A stretch of DNA of 64,000 nucleotides from Microcebus murinus (GCF_040939455.1 NC_134108.1:19063501-19127500), one strand, 5' to 3'. Positions 1 through 11,866 are shown, counted from the stretch's first letter. The notes: generated by a model not told the origin, from the letters alone. Translations and numbers: made by a program.

Positions 1-155
1 AAAAAAGAAAAAAGGTAGCTATGTGAGTTGGATATGTTAATTAGTGTGATTGTGGTAATCATTTCACAACATATATGTGTATTAAGACCTCATGTTGTAC
101 ACCCTAAATAATACAATTTTTATTTGTCACTCATACCTCAATAAAGCTGGAAAAA
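1..155 (+). mobile_element. LINE-1 3' end fragment (L1M-type)
   Basis: This is the last ~150 bp of an old L1 3' untranslated region, cut by the window edge. It shows the usual order: 'gtggtaatcatttcacaac', then 'catgttgtacaccctaaa', then 'cctcaataaagctgg', followed by a short A-rich tail. The wording matches L1M-type 3' ends. No coding sequence is included. Confidence 0.75.
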
Positions 156-711
156 AGATTGAAAGATTGGTATCATTTAAAAACTGAATAATGGATAATT
201 AGTATTAAATGACCTGGCATGGTATCAGAATGAAATGGATTACAAACAAGACACTTAGCAGCAACTAGACATTGAAAGAATGGATATCCAGACCTTGAAC
301 AGAACAGAACAGATAATTGTCCTTGCCATACTTGTCAAGACTTTATTAATCCCTAGTGAGAGAAAACTCAGAACTCACTGAGTAGAATTTTCTGTTTGCC
401 ATATTTGATTGGATAAAAGATGGAATATATTTTTATTCAATGGAGATCTTTATTGTTATCTTCTTAAAGTTAAATGATAAACCCAAAGATGGATATATAG
501 TCTAAACAGTTTCAGAAAAGACTGTACACCCAGGTACAAACAAGGTGAGTATCCCCCATTCCCGCATTCCTTATAGAGTGGTGTTTAAGCAAAGCCAATC
601 ACTGCCCATCACCTCGCATGTTTCAGGGGCTTAAGCCATTTATGTTTATTGTAATTACAGTTATATTTGGCCTTGTTTATATTTGTTTATTTTTATTTCA
701 AATTCTTGGTT
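156..711. other. No recognisable feature
   Basis: AT-rich single-copy-looking sequence between the L1 end and the first Alu. I see no open frame of note, repeat signature or RNA gene. Confidence 0.5.
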
Positions 712-721
712 ATATTTGCTT

Positions 722-1056
<335 letters not shown>

Positions 1057-1066
1057 ATATTTGCTT

Positions 1067-1794
1067 ATTTTTAATCTCAATTTTTTTTTGCTTTTTCTGT
1101 TTCTTTTCTTGCCTTTATTTTTGATACTTATGTCTTCTCCCTTACAACAAAAGAACTCTAATATTGACTTATATCTACCTCCTTCTTGTTGACAGGATTA
1201 CAATGATAATTATGAGTTGTTTTAGATATACTTCCTCTTTTTCTTTTTGTGTTCTTAAATTGTTTTTAAATTATTAGGGAAGGCAAAGAAAATGTTGGTG
1301 GGGACCTACTTTTCACTGACAGACAGGCCTATGATCACCACCCCACCCCATTTTTAACTTTCTTATTAAATATTTCCCACAGCTTCCGTTATGACTGAGG
1401 ACTTTAAGCCCAGTGACTCCCAAGGTCCCAGTGGGCATATCGTGGGCCACTTCTGCAGTACTTCGTCCCCCCTAAGGTATTCTGAGCCACTCCTTCCTTT
1501 GCTTTACTTCATCTATCAACTACTTCCAACACCGTTTTATCATGCTGAAATATCTGTTGGTAATCCTTCTTAACTGTCTCTTCATTGTTGCAGGTGGATT
1601 TCTGTCTTCAAGTTTTACATTACAATTTTCATTCAGATGTCAGGAACAATAGTGTGTTTGTCAACTTAAACCAGAATTTTCTTCAATCATTGTATATATC
1701 AATGACACACCCAAATCTCAATCCTCATTTTAAAGCTCTTTACTCAGTGCCAGGCTCTTGTATCATTTTGTTTTGTTTTTTTGTTGTTGTTGTT
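1067..1794. other. No recognisable feature; short (TTG)n
   Basis: AT-rich sequence with pyrimidine-rich tracts and a short 'ttgttgttgttg' run near 1782-1793. The 60-residue frame at 1391-1573 has no known domain and I do not consider it coding. Confidence 0.5.
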
Positions 1795-2565
1795 TTCAGA
1801 ACATTTCTCAGGATACCTCCCAAACTTAAGATTCCACAAACTGAAGTCTTCTTCCTTTCCCCAAACCTCTCATACTTTCTCTGGTGTGTAGACATTGGCA
1901 ACATCTTGCCCCTAGTCGCCCAAGTCAGAAACTCAGATGCTATGTTTGCCATCTCTCTTCCATTTACCACCCTCCTCAGCACTCAGAAAATTCTTTCAAT
2001 TATACCTCCTTAAACATCTCTTAAATACAGCTACTGCCCTCTAGCAGTTCTGACCTGGATTATTAAAGCATCCTGCCTTATCTTCTTATTGTTATTATTA
2101 CCCTTCCCAGACTAGTCTTGATACTGTTGCTGGAGAACCCTTTCTAAATTTCAAATATGGTGCTGTCTTTTCCTTGTTTAATTCTCCTCAATGGCTCCTC
2201 ATTGTTCTCAGGAAAAAGTAAAACATCCTTAATGTGACATATCAGGCCCTTTATGGTCTGGACCATGCCTTTCTCTCCCATCTCCTGTCATCCTGATAAC
2301 CATCCCCCAAGAGGGCTCTCCAGCCACAGAGAATTACTTAAAGGCCTGTGACCTTTTTTATCCTCTGGTTTTGCACATACTTTTTCCTCTGCCTGGAATC
2401 CTCTTACCTCCCATGTATATGTGTCAAACATTGAATCATCTTTTGGGTCGTCAGGGTGACCACGTCTGAAATATCATCAGGAGTCCTCAAGGTTGCTCCT
2501 CTCAGACGTTTTCGTAAGGACCCTTCTTAACACACTGTGCTGTTCCACCATTAGGCAGGAACTGC
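1795..2565 (+). mobile_element. L2 LINE fragment
   Basis: A long diverged L2 stretch. Typical L2 landmarks appear in order: 'tcctcaatggctcctcattg', 'ggccctttatggtctggacc', 'ttttgcacatactttttcct' and 'ctctgcctggaatcctctta'. The preceding pyrimidine-rich 300 bp fits the upstream L2 coding remnant. It is too decayed to keep a frame; short frames across it are incidental. Confidence 0.75.
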
Positions 2566-2856
2566 AAATAGTGCTTAGCATGCACAGGCTTTTGCATATT
2601 CCTTTACATTTAAGCCAAGTTCTTTGGATTTCATGCTCTGATGTAGTGTGTATATTAATCTAAAAGAAACATGAACAAAATATTTCGTGAGAGCTTTTTC
2701 CATATAAGTTAATAATGAAAGTACTATTAAAGGGTTAATTTTAATCTTTTTTGTTTTAAGCATTTTAATAACCATTTCTCTCAATACATGCTACTAGTAT
2801 TTAATGATATTGTCATAGCAAGTATCGTATGTCAACATCAGTTGTACAGAGAGATT

Positions 2857-3881
2857 AATGTTGTTCTCATGGCTGTTAACATCCATCCATCCCATAGATG
2901 AAGGAGTAATTTTGGTTTTCCCATCTTATTATTTAAGAAATACATTTCATAAGGCTATAGCTGCCATATATAGTGAATCCTCTGATGGATCTGGGCAAAG
3001 TAAATTGAAAACCTTGTGGAAAGGATTAATTATTTTAGATGCCATCAAGAATATTCATGATTCATGAGAGAAAGTCAAAGTGTCAATAAAATATCAACAT
3101 TAAGAGAGGTTTGGAAGAAGTTGATTTCAGCTGTCACATGACTTTGAGGGGTTCAAGATTTCAGTGGAGAAAGTAACTTCAGATGTGGTGGCAATAGCAA
3201 GAGAACTAGAATTAGAAGGAGCCTGCAGATGTGACTGCATTGCTGCAATCTCATGATAGAGCTTCAATGGATGAGGAGATGCCTCTTATTGATGAGCAAA
3301 GAAAGTGGTTTCTTGAGATGAAATCTCTGAGTGAAGATGCTGTGAACATTGTTGGAATGACAACAAATTATTGAGACTGTTACATAAACTTAGTTAGTAA
3401 AGCAGAAAAAGGGTTTGAGAGAATTGAACCCAATTTTGAAAGAAGTTCTATGGTGAGTAAAATGCTATGAAACAGCATTGCGTGCTACAGAGAAATGTTT
3501 CATGAAAGAGAGTCAATTTATGTCTCGCATTTCACTGTTGTCTTGTGTTAAATTGCCACAGCCACCCCAATCTTCAGCAACCACTATCCTTCTCAATCAT
3601 TGGCCATCAATATTGACAGGCAAGACCTTCCCCCAGGAAAAACGTTGACTTATTATGTTGAAAGCTCTGATGATCTTTAGCATTTTTTCAGTAATAAAGT
3701 ATCTTTTAACTAAGTTATAAACATTGCTTATTTTAGACATAATACTATTGCACACTCAATAGACTACAGTATAGTGTAAACACAACTCCTATATGCGCTG
3801 GGAAACCAAGACCTTGATTGTGATATTCTCTTTATTGAGGTGGTCTGGAGCCAAGCCCACAATATCTCTGAGTTTTGCTTG
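2857..3881 (+). mobile_element. Tigger1 DNA transposon remnant
   Basis: The internal and 3' part of a pogo/Tigger1 element. It retains the transposase-derived stretch, the AT-rich 3' flank ('gacataatactattgcacac') and the 3' terminal inverted repeat ('aggtggtctggagccaagcc', 'cacaatatctctgag'). The end abuts TA at 3882-3883, the expected Tigger target dinucleotide. The 5' terminal repeat and most of the N-terminal coding part are missing. A remnant C-terminal transposase frame is listed separately. Confidence 0.85.
2858..3420 (+). pseudogene. Tigger1 transposase remnant
   Basis: This encodes the degenerate C-terminal part of a pogo-like DDE transposase. An open stretch of 69 residues contains '[15 protein letters not shown]' and '[17 protein letters not shown]', which resemble the Tigger1 protein. 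It ends at a stop near 3067, after which similarity continues in broken frames ('gaggggttcaagatttcagt', 'gcaagagaactagaattaga'). The N-terminal DNA-binding domain and the first catalytic aspartates are not present. It is an inactivated fossil shared with other eutherians. Confidence 0.75.
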
Positions 3882-3883
3882 TA

Positions 3884-4172
3884 TTGTTGATTGTACTACA
3901 TTGTACAGTGTTCTCCTAGCGAGAGACCTCATGGAAGAAATTTTCTTCTGGCCAAGGAATAAAGCATAGTTTTTATTCTTGAGCAATAAAAAAATACGTT
4001 ATGCAACTTTAGGGCTTACGAATAATTATATTTTCCCCATACCAATAACAATTAAGATTATAAGTACATGTTTTTTGAACTTACCTTACTCCTTTCTATG
4101 CCTTGTATTTCTACCCATTTTTACCTCTTTGGCACATCTATCTTATTTTAAATTTTATTTTCACCATGCTAT
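3884..4172. other. No recognisable feature
   Basis: AT-rich sequence between the Tigger1 end and the U2 insertion; nothing recognised. Confidence 0.45.
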
Positions 4173-4242
4173 ATTGTTTGATCCATTATACTACATTTGA
4201 TCTTAGCCAAAAGGCTGAGAAGCGATTGTTTGATCCATTATA
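4173..4242. repeat. 18-bp target-site duplication around U2 fragment
   Basis: Two identical 18-bp copies of 'attgtttgatccattata', at 4173-4190 and 4225-4242, flank the U2 fragment. Perfect identity implies either a fairly recent insertion or little subsequent mutation. Confidence 0.9.
4188..4226 (-). pseudogene. RNU2 pseudogene: U2 snRNA 5'-fragment retropseudogene
   Basis: The first ~39 nt of U2 snRNA in reverse orientation. On the minus strand it reads 'atcgcttctcagccttttgg', then 'ctaagatcaaatgtagtat', differing from U2 by about two bases. It includes most of the branch-point recognition sequence and nothing beyond, so it cannot make U2. The insertion is bracketed by a perfect 18-bp TSD, 'attgtttgatccattata', at 4173-4190 and 4225-4242. 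One or two bases at each edge are shared between U2 and the TSD. There is no poly-A tail. The structure fits L1-mediated insertion of a 3'-truncated snRNA (tailless retropseudogene class). Confidence 0.9.
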
Positions 4243-5892
4243 AAATGTTATATTTAATTCCTTTTAAAATAAGAAGTATAAATACATAAATAAAATAGTT
4301 GTAATGTTAAACACGTGTATAATAAAGAGGTTGACATTATGAATACTACTGGTGTAAATGTCAAAAAAGGTGAAATATCATGTATGTTTCAGTCCTATCT
4401 TTTGGAAAGTAAGGTACTCTAATAATAGAATTGTCTTTTATTCCTCACCTTATGGGCACAAATATCAGAGGATTGTTTCTTATCTACGGAATGTCCCCTT
4501 GCCTATGTGTTGACTTGATTGATAGATACACTGTCCTCATTAAGCAAGAATGAACTAGAGTTCAGACCATCAGTATAAATTTCCCCTACATCTAAACCTT
4601 TACAGATGGAGGAATGTGTTTTCCTTTTCTTCTTCTGACTAACCCAACAATTTGCCTAATCGTAATGTCTCCATAATTTCTCTTAATATCAATGGAATGA
4701 ATAACCAGATGTGACCGCCTGTTCCTTCTCCGTATATTCTGTTGAGCATGTAAACAGCTGCAGGCCACAGAAAGTCATAAATGAAACTTGCAACTAAAAG
4801 ATTAAGCAAACTTAGTGACTGGCTACATTTGTCTGAATGGTGAAATTCTCCTTTCCAAAGAAAATTGTAGTTTTGATAGTCAGCATTGTTATTAATCACA
4901 TTGACAGAAATTTTCTTTTGATGTTAACACCAAGTTTTAATTTTTCCTCCTATTTTTAGTGTATTATTTTCTCCAAGGGCAATATAAATTTGTTGGCCCA
5001 TTACTTATAAATGTTTCTATTCCTATGCACATTTGGGAAAATTTGGGAATTATTAATTATATTAGGCTGATGATTTGAAAATGGAAATGACACTCTTTGG
5101 AAATGTACTGGATCACTGTATATGTAAACCATCTAGGTAAAGGTGTACTGTATATATTACTAGCAAGCAATAATTGAAGATGTGCAAAGAAAATTTGTTT
5201 TATTATTTAGGTATTTAAATAGTTCTGGATATACATGAGGAATAGTAACTGATCTAAAACAAAATAAATCTGTTTGTAAGGTGATTTTAAAGTTTCAGTA
5301 AGCACACACCTTAGTTTATTTTGAGACATTTACCAATATTCTTTTTCTAGAAATTTCTTTTATAAAGACATTTGCTGTAAGTACAAAATTTGTTTTATCC
5401 CATGGTGGTCTATTTGTTTTCAGGTCAAAGAGAGGAACTTTTTGACCAGTGATGTATAAATTTCAATTATCATTTTTAATGACAGAAATAAAGGAGACAT
5501 AAACTAACTCCACATTTTAGTCACGAGTTAATCTTCCTACAGCTCATTACAGGGAATGTTATCAAATAAGGTATTTTGCAAAAAATAAAAATGGAATAAA
5601 ACTGGTTTGGTAGTAGCTCAAGTGACAACAATTTAGGATATTTAAATTAGCCAACCATTTTTTGTTGCTGCTAAAAAGGCTCCCAAAATGATGGCTGATT
5701 CATTACACAAAGGTACAAACAACGAATGCTCAGGTCCTGACCATAAAAATTGAAGTGCAAAACTTTTGCTCTGAACACTATTCAACTGTTTTACTCAACA
5801 AGTTTGAAATGGAATATTGATATTTATGAATTAGACAGTGATCCAAAGAAGCTTTCTAATTTCTTCAGAATATAGTTCTGAAGAAGTACATC
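4243..5892. other. No recognisable feature
   Basis: About 1.65 kb of AT-rich sequence. The open frames are short with no known domain, and no clear repeat family was recognised. Confidence 0.5.
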
Positions 5893-5899
5893 CTCTATA

Positions 5900-6407
5900 C
5901 CAACCTTCTGGCACCAGGGACCAGTTTCATGGAAGACAGTTTTTCCACAAACCGGGGGTGGAGAGGATATGGTTTGGGGGATGATTCAAGCACATTACAT
6001 TTAGTGTGCACTTTATTTCTATTATTCTTACATTGTTACTTTCCACTCACAGATAGGGTTTTGATATGAGTCTGCAAACAATCGATTTATTATGGTCTCT
6101 GCGTCCAACCTCTCTGATAACGATAATCTGTATTTACAGGCATCACCGCCTCAGCTCCACCTCAGATCATCAGGCATTATATTCCCATAAGGAGAGTGCA
6201 ACCTAGATCCCTCGCATGTGCAGTTTCTAGTAGAGATTGTGCTCCTATGAGAATCTAATGCCACCACTGATCTGACAAGAGGTAGAGTTTATGCAGTGAT
6301 GCCAGCGATGGGGAGCAGCTGTATATACAGAGGAAGCTTCGCTCATTTGCTCACCTCCTCCTGTGTGGCCCAATTCCTAACAGGTCACTGGGGGTTGGAG
6401 ATCACAG
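5900..6407 (-). mobile_element. MER1 hAT-Charlie DNA transposon
   Basis: Near-complete nonautonomous hAT-Charlie element. The left end reads 'caaccttctggcaccaggga' and 'tttcatggaagacag'. The interior has 'catcaggcattatattccca', 'aacctagatccctcgcatg' and 'gctcctatgagaatctaatg'. The right end reads 'cactgggggttgg'. A short duplication 'ctctata' at 5893-5899 and 6408-6414 is consistent with the hAT 8-bp TSD. Confidence 0.85.
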
Positions 6408-6414
6408 CTCTATA

Positions 6415-6782
6415 TGATAGAGAAAAACAAGACCCACAGATATTTTTGTACTAGTAATTTCATATTTTGAACAATAATACAACAAATGCTTACTACCTTC
6501 CTGGTACTGTGCACAACTTTCACTCACACAGTACTCACAATGTCTTCATTAAGTAGGTGTAATATACAGAAAAGAGCTTTAGGATGATTGGCTTGGAGAA
6601 AAAAAAAACACTATAGAAAGAAATAACACTATAGAAAGAAATAACACTCTTTAAATATCTGAAGGATTGCTACATACATAAGGCAATTATCTTGTACTAG
6701 TTGCTCCAGAGTGCAGAAATAAGATTCATATTTAGGCATTTTAGGATGGTAGCTATTAACTTCTTTTAAGAAAGAACTTTCT
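6415..6782. other. Spacer with a short tandem repeat
   Basis: AT-rich sequence between MER1 and the AluJ-like copy. It holds the 18-bp tandem repeat listed separately; nothing else was recognised. Confidence 0.5.
6607..6649. repeat. 18-bp perfect tandem repeat, ~2.4 copies
   Basis: The unit 'aacactatagaaagaaat' occurs twice head to tail without mismatch (6607-6624, 6625-6642), followed by a partial 'aacactc'. Perfect identity suggests a recent local slippage duplication. Confidence 0.9.
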
Positions 6783-7082
6783 GGCTGCGCATGGTGGCTC
6801 ACACCTGTAATCTTAGAACTCTGTTAGGCTGAGGCAAGAGGATTTCTTGAGCTCAGGAGTTGGAGACCAGCTTGAGCAGCAGTGAGACCTTGTCTCTACT
6901 AAAACAGAAAAAGTAGCCGGGCATGGTGGCATGTGCCTGTAGTCCCAGCTACTGGGAGGCTGAGGCAGGAAGACCACTTGAGACCAGGAGTTTGAGTCTG
7001 CAGTGAGCTATGATAACACCACTGCACTCTACCCTGGGCAACAGAGTGAGGCTCTGTCTCAAAAGGGAAAAAGAAAAAAAAT
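6783..7082 (+). mobile_element. Old Alu SINE (AluJ-like)
   Basis: Dimeric Alu on the plus strand: 'ggctgcgcatggtggctcac' at the start, 'gtagccgggcatggtggc' opening the right monomer, and 'gggcaacagagtgaggctct' at the end. It lacks the lemur extended linker and is well diverged, so it looks like an AluJ-age copy older than the lemur-specific ones. Imperfect 12-bp TSD: 'aaagaactttct' (6771-6782) and 'aaagagctttct' (7083-7094). Confidence 0.9.
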
Positions 7083-7094
7083 AAAGAGCTTTCT

Positions 7095-8353
7095 AAATAG
7101 GGTTGGAAAATGCTTAAATAGATTGTTTTTTGAGATAACACTCTTTCTACCATTAAGTGATTTTAAACCTGAAGTTGAAAACGCCTCCTTCCACAAACAT
7201 TTTAAAGAGGATTGATTACTGGGTGGAAAATTTCATCATATAAATTATGTCTCCTCTTCCGATGTTAACAAGGTTTCGAATTATTGATTTATGTCAACTT
7301 TCAATTTCCTCTTTTCGAGGCAATTTTTTGTCCAAGGCAACCAAAGAACAAAGGCGGGGCGTACAAAAGTCCTACAATGCTCAAAGAGAAAGCTGTATGT
7401 TCAATTGACTCTCACATTTTCCTAAGAGAAGACAAAGTAAAGAAAATATACAGCTTAAATAAGTGTAACCCTTCTGTAGCTATGCAGGATTTCACATTAT
7501 ATGTGTATGGAATACTGGAATAACTTATCTGGAGCCAAATGGAATGAGCTGTGGATGGCTTCTCCAATCAGAAGAGCTTTAATAGAGAAAGAGGGACCAC
7601 TGGTTGCAGGAGAGCAGAGGCCATCTTTGCCATAAGAATCAGACCCTAAAATCATGTAGAGTTTATTAACTCTCTTGATTGGGTGTAAATCACTATCTTC
7701 TCCATGTACCTTGCGTGTTAAATTCTTATTCAGAATTTCTCATGAACATAACACTTTAAAACATCTCTGATAAAAATCTAATCTGGTGGCACTAAAACCA
7801 ATTTAAATTTGTTCATCCCTGGACCTAGTACCAGTTTATTGGCTGACTTAATTCTGTGAGCTGTGTTAGATTAGGTATATTGACTAGTCGAGTCCTGCTT
7901 TACTGTTTATTTTTTTATTTTAACTTTGAGCCAAGCATAGAGTTAGGTTGAATTCATTGCCTGGGGGGCTCCTTAGGCAAGTGTATTAAATATGCCAGAA
8001 TTTATATTTACTTAGTCTTTTGATGAAAATACCATTCCCCTTCTCCCATGGAAGAACTTGCTTCTTTTTACTGTTCCAAAGGACAAGAGCTGCTTGCTGA
8101 GACCATGTCTTAGCCAAGCACATTAAAGACAAGCATACTTGTGAATGTGATCACATTTCTCATATAAACAGTTTCCTGAGTAGTTTTCTCCCTATTTTCC
8201 CTGCTGTTTAATTTCTTCCCCTTGACATAATTTGCTGCCTGTTTGGTTAAGGCAATTAGATATTTGTGTTAATTACATATTTGCTGTCTGTCCCGAAGGG
8301 GAGGTACTTAGCTCCTGATGGGAGCTGGCTCTTACTTAGATGCTCATTGTGAG
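7095..8353. other. No recognisable feature
   Basis: About 1.26 kb with no recognised repeat or RNA gene. Two short frames (70-80 codons) have no domain signature. Confidence 0.5.
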
Positions 8354-8360
8354 AGGAGCT

Positions 8361-8670
8361 TTTTTTTTTTTATTTTTTTTTTTCTTGAGACAGTCTCCCT
8401 CTGTTGCCCCACTAGAGTGCCGTGGCATCAGCCTAGCTCACAGGAACCTCAGACTCCTGGGCTCAAGCAATCCTCCTGCCTCAGCCTTCCCAGTAGCTGG
8501 TACTACAGGTATGATGATAACCATGCTCGGCTGATTTTTTCTATTTTTGGTAGAGACAAGGGTGTCTCGCTCTTGTTCAGGCTGGTCTCGAACTCCTGAA
8601 CTCAAACGATCCGCCCGCCTCGGCCTCCCAGAGTGCTAGGACTACAGGTGTGAGCCACCGCGCCTGGCCA
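8361..8670 (-). mobile_element. Strepsirrhine Alu without the long linker
   Basis: Reverse Alu with an interrupted poly-T head and the lemur wording 'gtggcatcagcctagctcac'. The linker is short ('gattttttctatttttggta') and lacks the 'ggccaattaatttc' insertion found in the other lemur copies here. This suggests an older lemur-lineage subfamily. Short TSD 'aggagct' at 8354-8360 and 8671-8677. Confidence 0.9.
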
Positions 8671-8677
8671 AGGAGCT

Positions 8678-9221
8678 CTTTTTGTTTTGCTATTGTCTCC
8701 ATGGCACACTTAACTGTTACCTCTTCAGCGCTGTCTATGGCTCTCTGAAAATACGACAAATTTAACATGGGCCCCCCAAACAGCACTTATCTTATACTAT
8801 CTGTTGTTTAAAAACGTATTGAACTGATTGTGCTGTTTTTTTCTTTCATATCACAGAAGAGAGATACCAACTGAGGAGGAAAATAGGAACATTTCCTCTC
8901 ATTGACCAAGATCTTGAACTGTTTATGAGGTGGCATGTGTGAAACACATGTAAGAAGATAATGATTTACACCTGATCAAGACAGTTGCATAAATTCTAAA
9001 TTCTTATGGCAAGTGATTTTCTGTATGATTAAGTGCAGAAAACTAAAGTCGCTTACAAAAGAAAATAACATAAAAAGGGCATTAGTACAATTGTTTTTAA
9101 AGTTCAATTCTGATACCGTTTTCTGGCTTTGGAAGATATATGTGTCTATGCAGGCATGCTTGAGTGTGTGTGTACGTAAAAGTATTTTTGAATCCTGTGT
9201 ACTGGCTTCCCCTTGTACATA
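8678..9221. other. No recognisable feature
   Basis: Nothing recognised apart from AT-rich sequence with a purine tract near 9050-9070. Confidence 0.45.
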
Positions 9222-9546
9222 CAGTAGCTCCCCAATCCATGGGGGATATATTCTAAGACCTTCAGCAGATGCCTGAAACTGTGGACGGTACCCAACCCTG
9301 TATAAACTACGTTTTTTCCTGTATGTACATACCTGCGATAAAGTTTAAGTTATAAATTAGGCACAGTAAGAGACTAACAACAATAACCAATAATAAAATA
9401 ATAGTTATAACAATACACTGTAATAAAAGCTATGTGAATGTGTTCTCTCTCCCTCTCTCTCAAGATGTATTATTGTATGTAATATTTTTGGACCACAGTT
9501 GACTGAAACCACAGAAAGTGAGATGACAGCTAATCTGGGACTACTT
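9222..9546. mobile_element. Tigger-type (pogo) MITE
   Basis: Nonautonomous DNA element of 325 bp bounded by TA dinucleotides (9220-9221, 9547-9548). It starts 'cagtagctccccaatccatg' and ends 'ctaatctgggactactt', whose termini are inverted repeats of one another. The interior includes 'gcacagtaagagactaacaa' and 'gttgactgaaaccacagaaa', familiar from TcMar-Tigger MITEs. The subfamily is not assigned. Confidence 0.75.
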
Positions 9547-9548
9547 TA

Positions 9549-10344
9549 CCGAGAAACAACGGCCCAAGTGGGTGACTGGTGGTGACAGAGTGTTCAGGAC
9601 AGGAGGGAAGCAGCAGTGCTAAGATGGTAAGGGTTGGCCTTACATGACAGTCAGAGCTTTGAAGTATAGTTTTCCTTTCACCTGCTCACCCTCTTGATTT
9701 ACATTCCCCTGAACATGGGGAAAGTTTGGATGGAGACCCCATGGCAGCCAAGGATGCAAGGAAGGACAGTGATGTGACGTGTTTCCCTGCCATGTCCTCT
9801 GCCCTGTCCCACTGACAATCAGGGCAGTTGTATCATCAGCGGTCTTCTGTTGCAACCCACACATTAGTGTCATTTTCACCTCTTTTGAATTCTTCATTCT
9901 GTACATGCACTTTATTGCTAAACTAAACTTCAGTTTTACTTCCTTTTTCCTCCTCATCTCTCTCTCACTTTTTCTGGACTCTCTGCCTACTGCTGTTCAG
10001 TGTTATTTCCTTTACCTACCCCTTTTCCCCTTAAAGTTCCTCCTAAATTGCTTTTTTTCTACCTGCCCTGAAAGCTTTGTGGTGTCTTGTCACTGATTAT
10101 ATTCTTCAGAACTCTAAGAGCCACAGACGGTACATGCCAGCAGATGGAGTAAGACTTGTATGGAATTTCCTTGGTTTCTATTCTTTGGTTCCTGAGTCTT
10201 CCATTATGTTAGACAAACCTGTCTCAAACTCTGATGATGCAGCCATTTGAATCCAAATGCCAAACCTTTAAGAAAACAGCCTCAATTACGTTTTTTTTTC
10301 TTTCAAACTGTTAAAATGTAAACTGAGGCACAATACAATTTTTT
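9549..10344. other. No recognisable feature
   Basis: Moderately GC-richer than its surroundings. Overlapping frames of ~105 codons occur on both strands near 9640-10096, but neither has a recognisable domain. Confidence 0.45.
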
Positions 10345-10750
10345 TTTAAGGAGTTTATTTGCCCAAAGAACAATTCACAAATTGGACAGCTCTAAACCGG
10401 AAGTGGTTCAGGGGCTCTACTGAGGTAATGCAAGGAGAAGGCGGTTTTATAAAGTGAACATGGAAGTAAAGCAAAGAAAATATTTGCTTGGCTATGGTTA
10501 TACAGTTGCCTTATTTTTCTGTCTTTCTGGACAGTCCTAATTATATAACTGTAAGTTAGTTGGTGGCTTCTTATTGGTTAACCTTAAGTTTCATTTTTCT
10601 TTAATATAAGCATTTATAAGAAATAGCTCTAAGTTTCACTTATATTTGCAAATCAAGCAGGATTAAGGTCCCTTATGAAGTCTGACTGGCTTTGTCTGCT
10701 TAAGGATTCTCCAGACCTGGTCTCCATTTTATTCTACTTCAGTGAAACTG
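10345..10750. repeat. Probable ancient interspersed repeat, family not assigned
   Basis: A block with a familiar repetitive look, e.g. 'gagtttatttgcccaaagaa', 'aaccggaagtggttcagggg' and 'ggattctccagacctggtct'. I think it is a eutherian LTR or related repeat but cannot name it. No terminal repeats are obvious. Confidence 0.35.
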
Positions 10751-11159
10751 ATCCACCAAATTGTGTCTCTCTTGTCATTAAACTGACACCCAAACTTCTG
10801 CTCTTTTGTGAAAGCTTTCTAGAAAATAACCGGAGGGAGCCGGCACTGTATAAAATCCTGTATAAAGTACAGGATTCCCAGTGACTCCTGTGGTTATCCC
10901 AGCAACTCTTCCCATTGGCCTTTGACCTGTCTGTGATGTCTCCATGGCACACGCATAGATAATGTTCTCAATTATGTACTGTGGAGTTCCATGTAGCCCA
11001 CTGTGTTGCAGGGCATGCGTGTTTATGTGTGTGCACATGTGCATGAGAGTTTACAGATTTTAAGAAAACTCAGGCAATAGGCTCATTTACCTAGTGTCTA
11101 GAAAAGCATTATGTATCTATACACACGTGATTGATTCGTTGGGATGATGAGAGCAACAC
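10751..11159. other. No recognisable feature
   Basis: No repeat or gene recognised. There is a TG/CA-rich patch near 11020-11045. Confidence 0.45.
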
Positions 11160-11395
11160 CTCGGCACTAGACACAAGAGTAACAGTGATAGTTTAAAGTG
11201 ATTTAGGTTTTATAATAATTCTTTGAGATAGGTCCTGTTATTGTTCTCATTTACTGATGGGGAAAGAACAAATTGAGTGAAAGATGTTAATACTTTTTCT
11301 AATGTCATACAACTTGTAAGTGTTGGAGATAGAATTAAAATCAGCCTGTCTGATAGCATAAACCCCACTCTTAACCACTGTTTCATGTTGCTATT
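11160..11395 (-). mobile_element. MIR SINE
   Basis: A MIR in reverse orientation: 'gagataggtcctgttattgt', 'ctcatttactgatggggaaa', 'catacaacttgtaagtgttg', and the tRNA-derived end 'ccactcttaaccactgtttc'. Strongly diverged, as expected for its age. Confidence 0.75.
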
Positions 11396-11854
11396 ATAGT
11401 ACATTTATTTTTTTAAATCTTTATAGAAGACAACCCAAACTATATTCGTGATTTTTAAATAGAAGAATAACATTTAAAATATTTAATAAGAAATTATAAA
11501 GCAAATATTTATGTTTTGGCATAGCTCAAATCGATTCTGGTTAGCAACCTAGAAATGTTTTCCACATAAAAGTTTAATACAATATATAAATATTTAAATA
11601 TAAAAAAATTAATATAAAATACATGCTTTAAGAAGATAAATTTTTTATTTATATTAAGGGACTGAGTATTATTTTTCCTCTGTGTTAAGAAATACAACTA
11701 GGGGAAAAATGAAGACAAGTGGAAAAATAAAATAAATTTATGAAAAATAAAATAAATGAGTTAAGGAATGCCAAATTAAATTCCACATGTGTGCTGACTA
11801 CAAAAGTTTATGCACAGCACTGAAATAGCTGAATAAGGAATACGAGAATCATAA
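11396..11854. other. AT-rich spacer
   Basis: Very AT-rich, with runs such as 'aatatataaatatttaaata'. Nothing recognised. Confidence 0.5.
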
Positions 11855-11866
11855 GCAATTAGCTTT

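Noticed and set aside
4188..4226. Functional U2 snRNA gene
   Set aside because: Only the first ~39 nt are present, without promoter elements or the Sm site.
8318..8786. Serine/proline-rich proteins ('CLSLPSSW')
   Set aside because: These are the usual translations of a reverse Alu; the same peptide appears from other Alus in the window.
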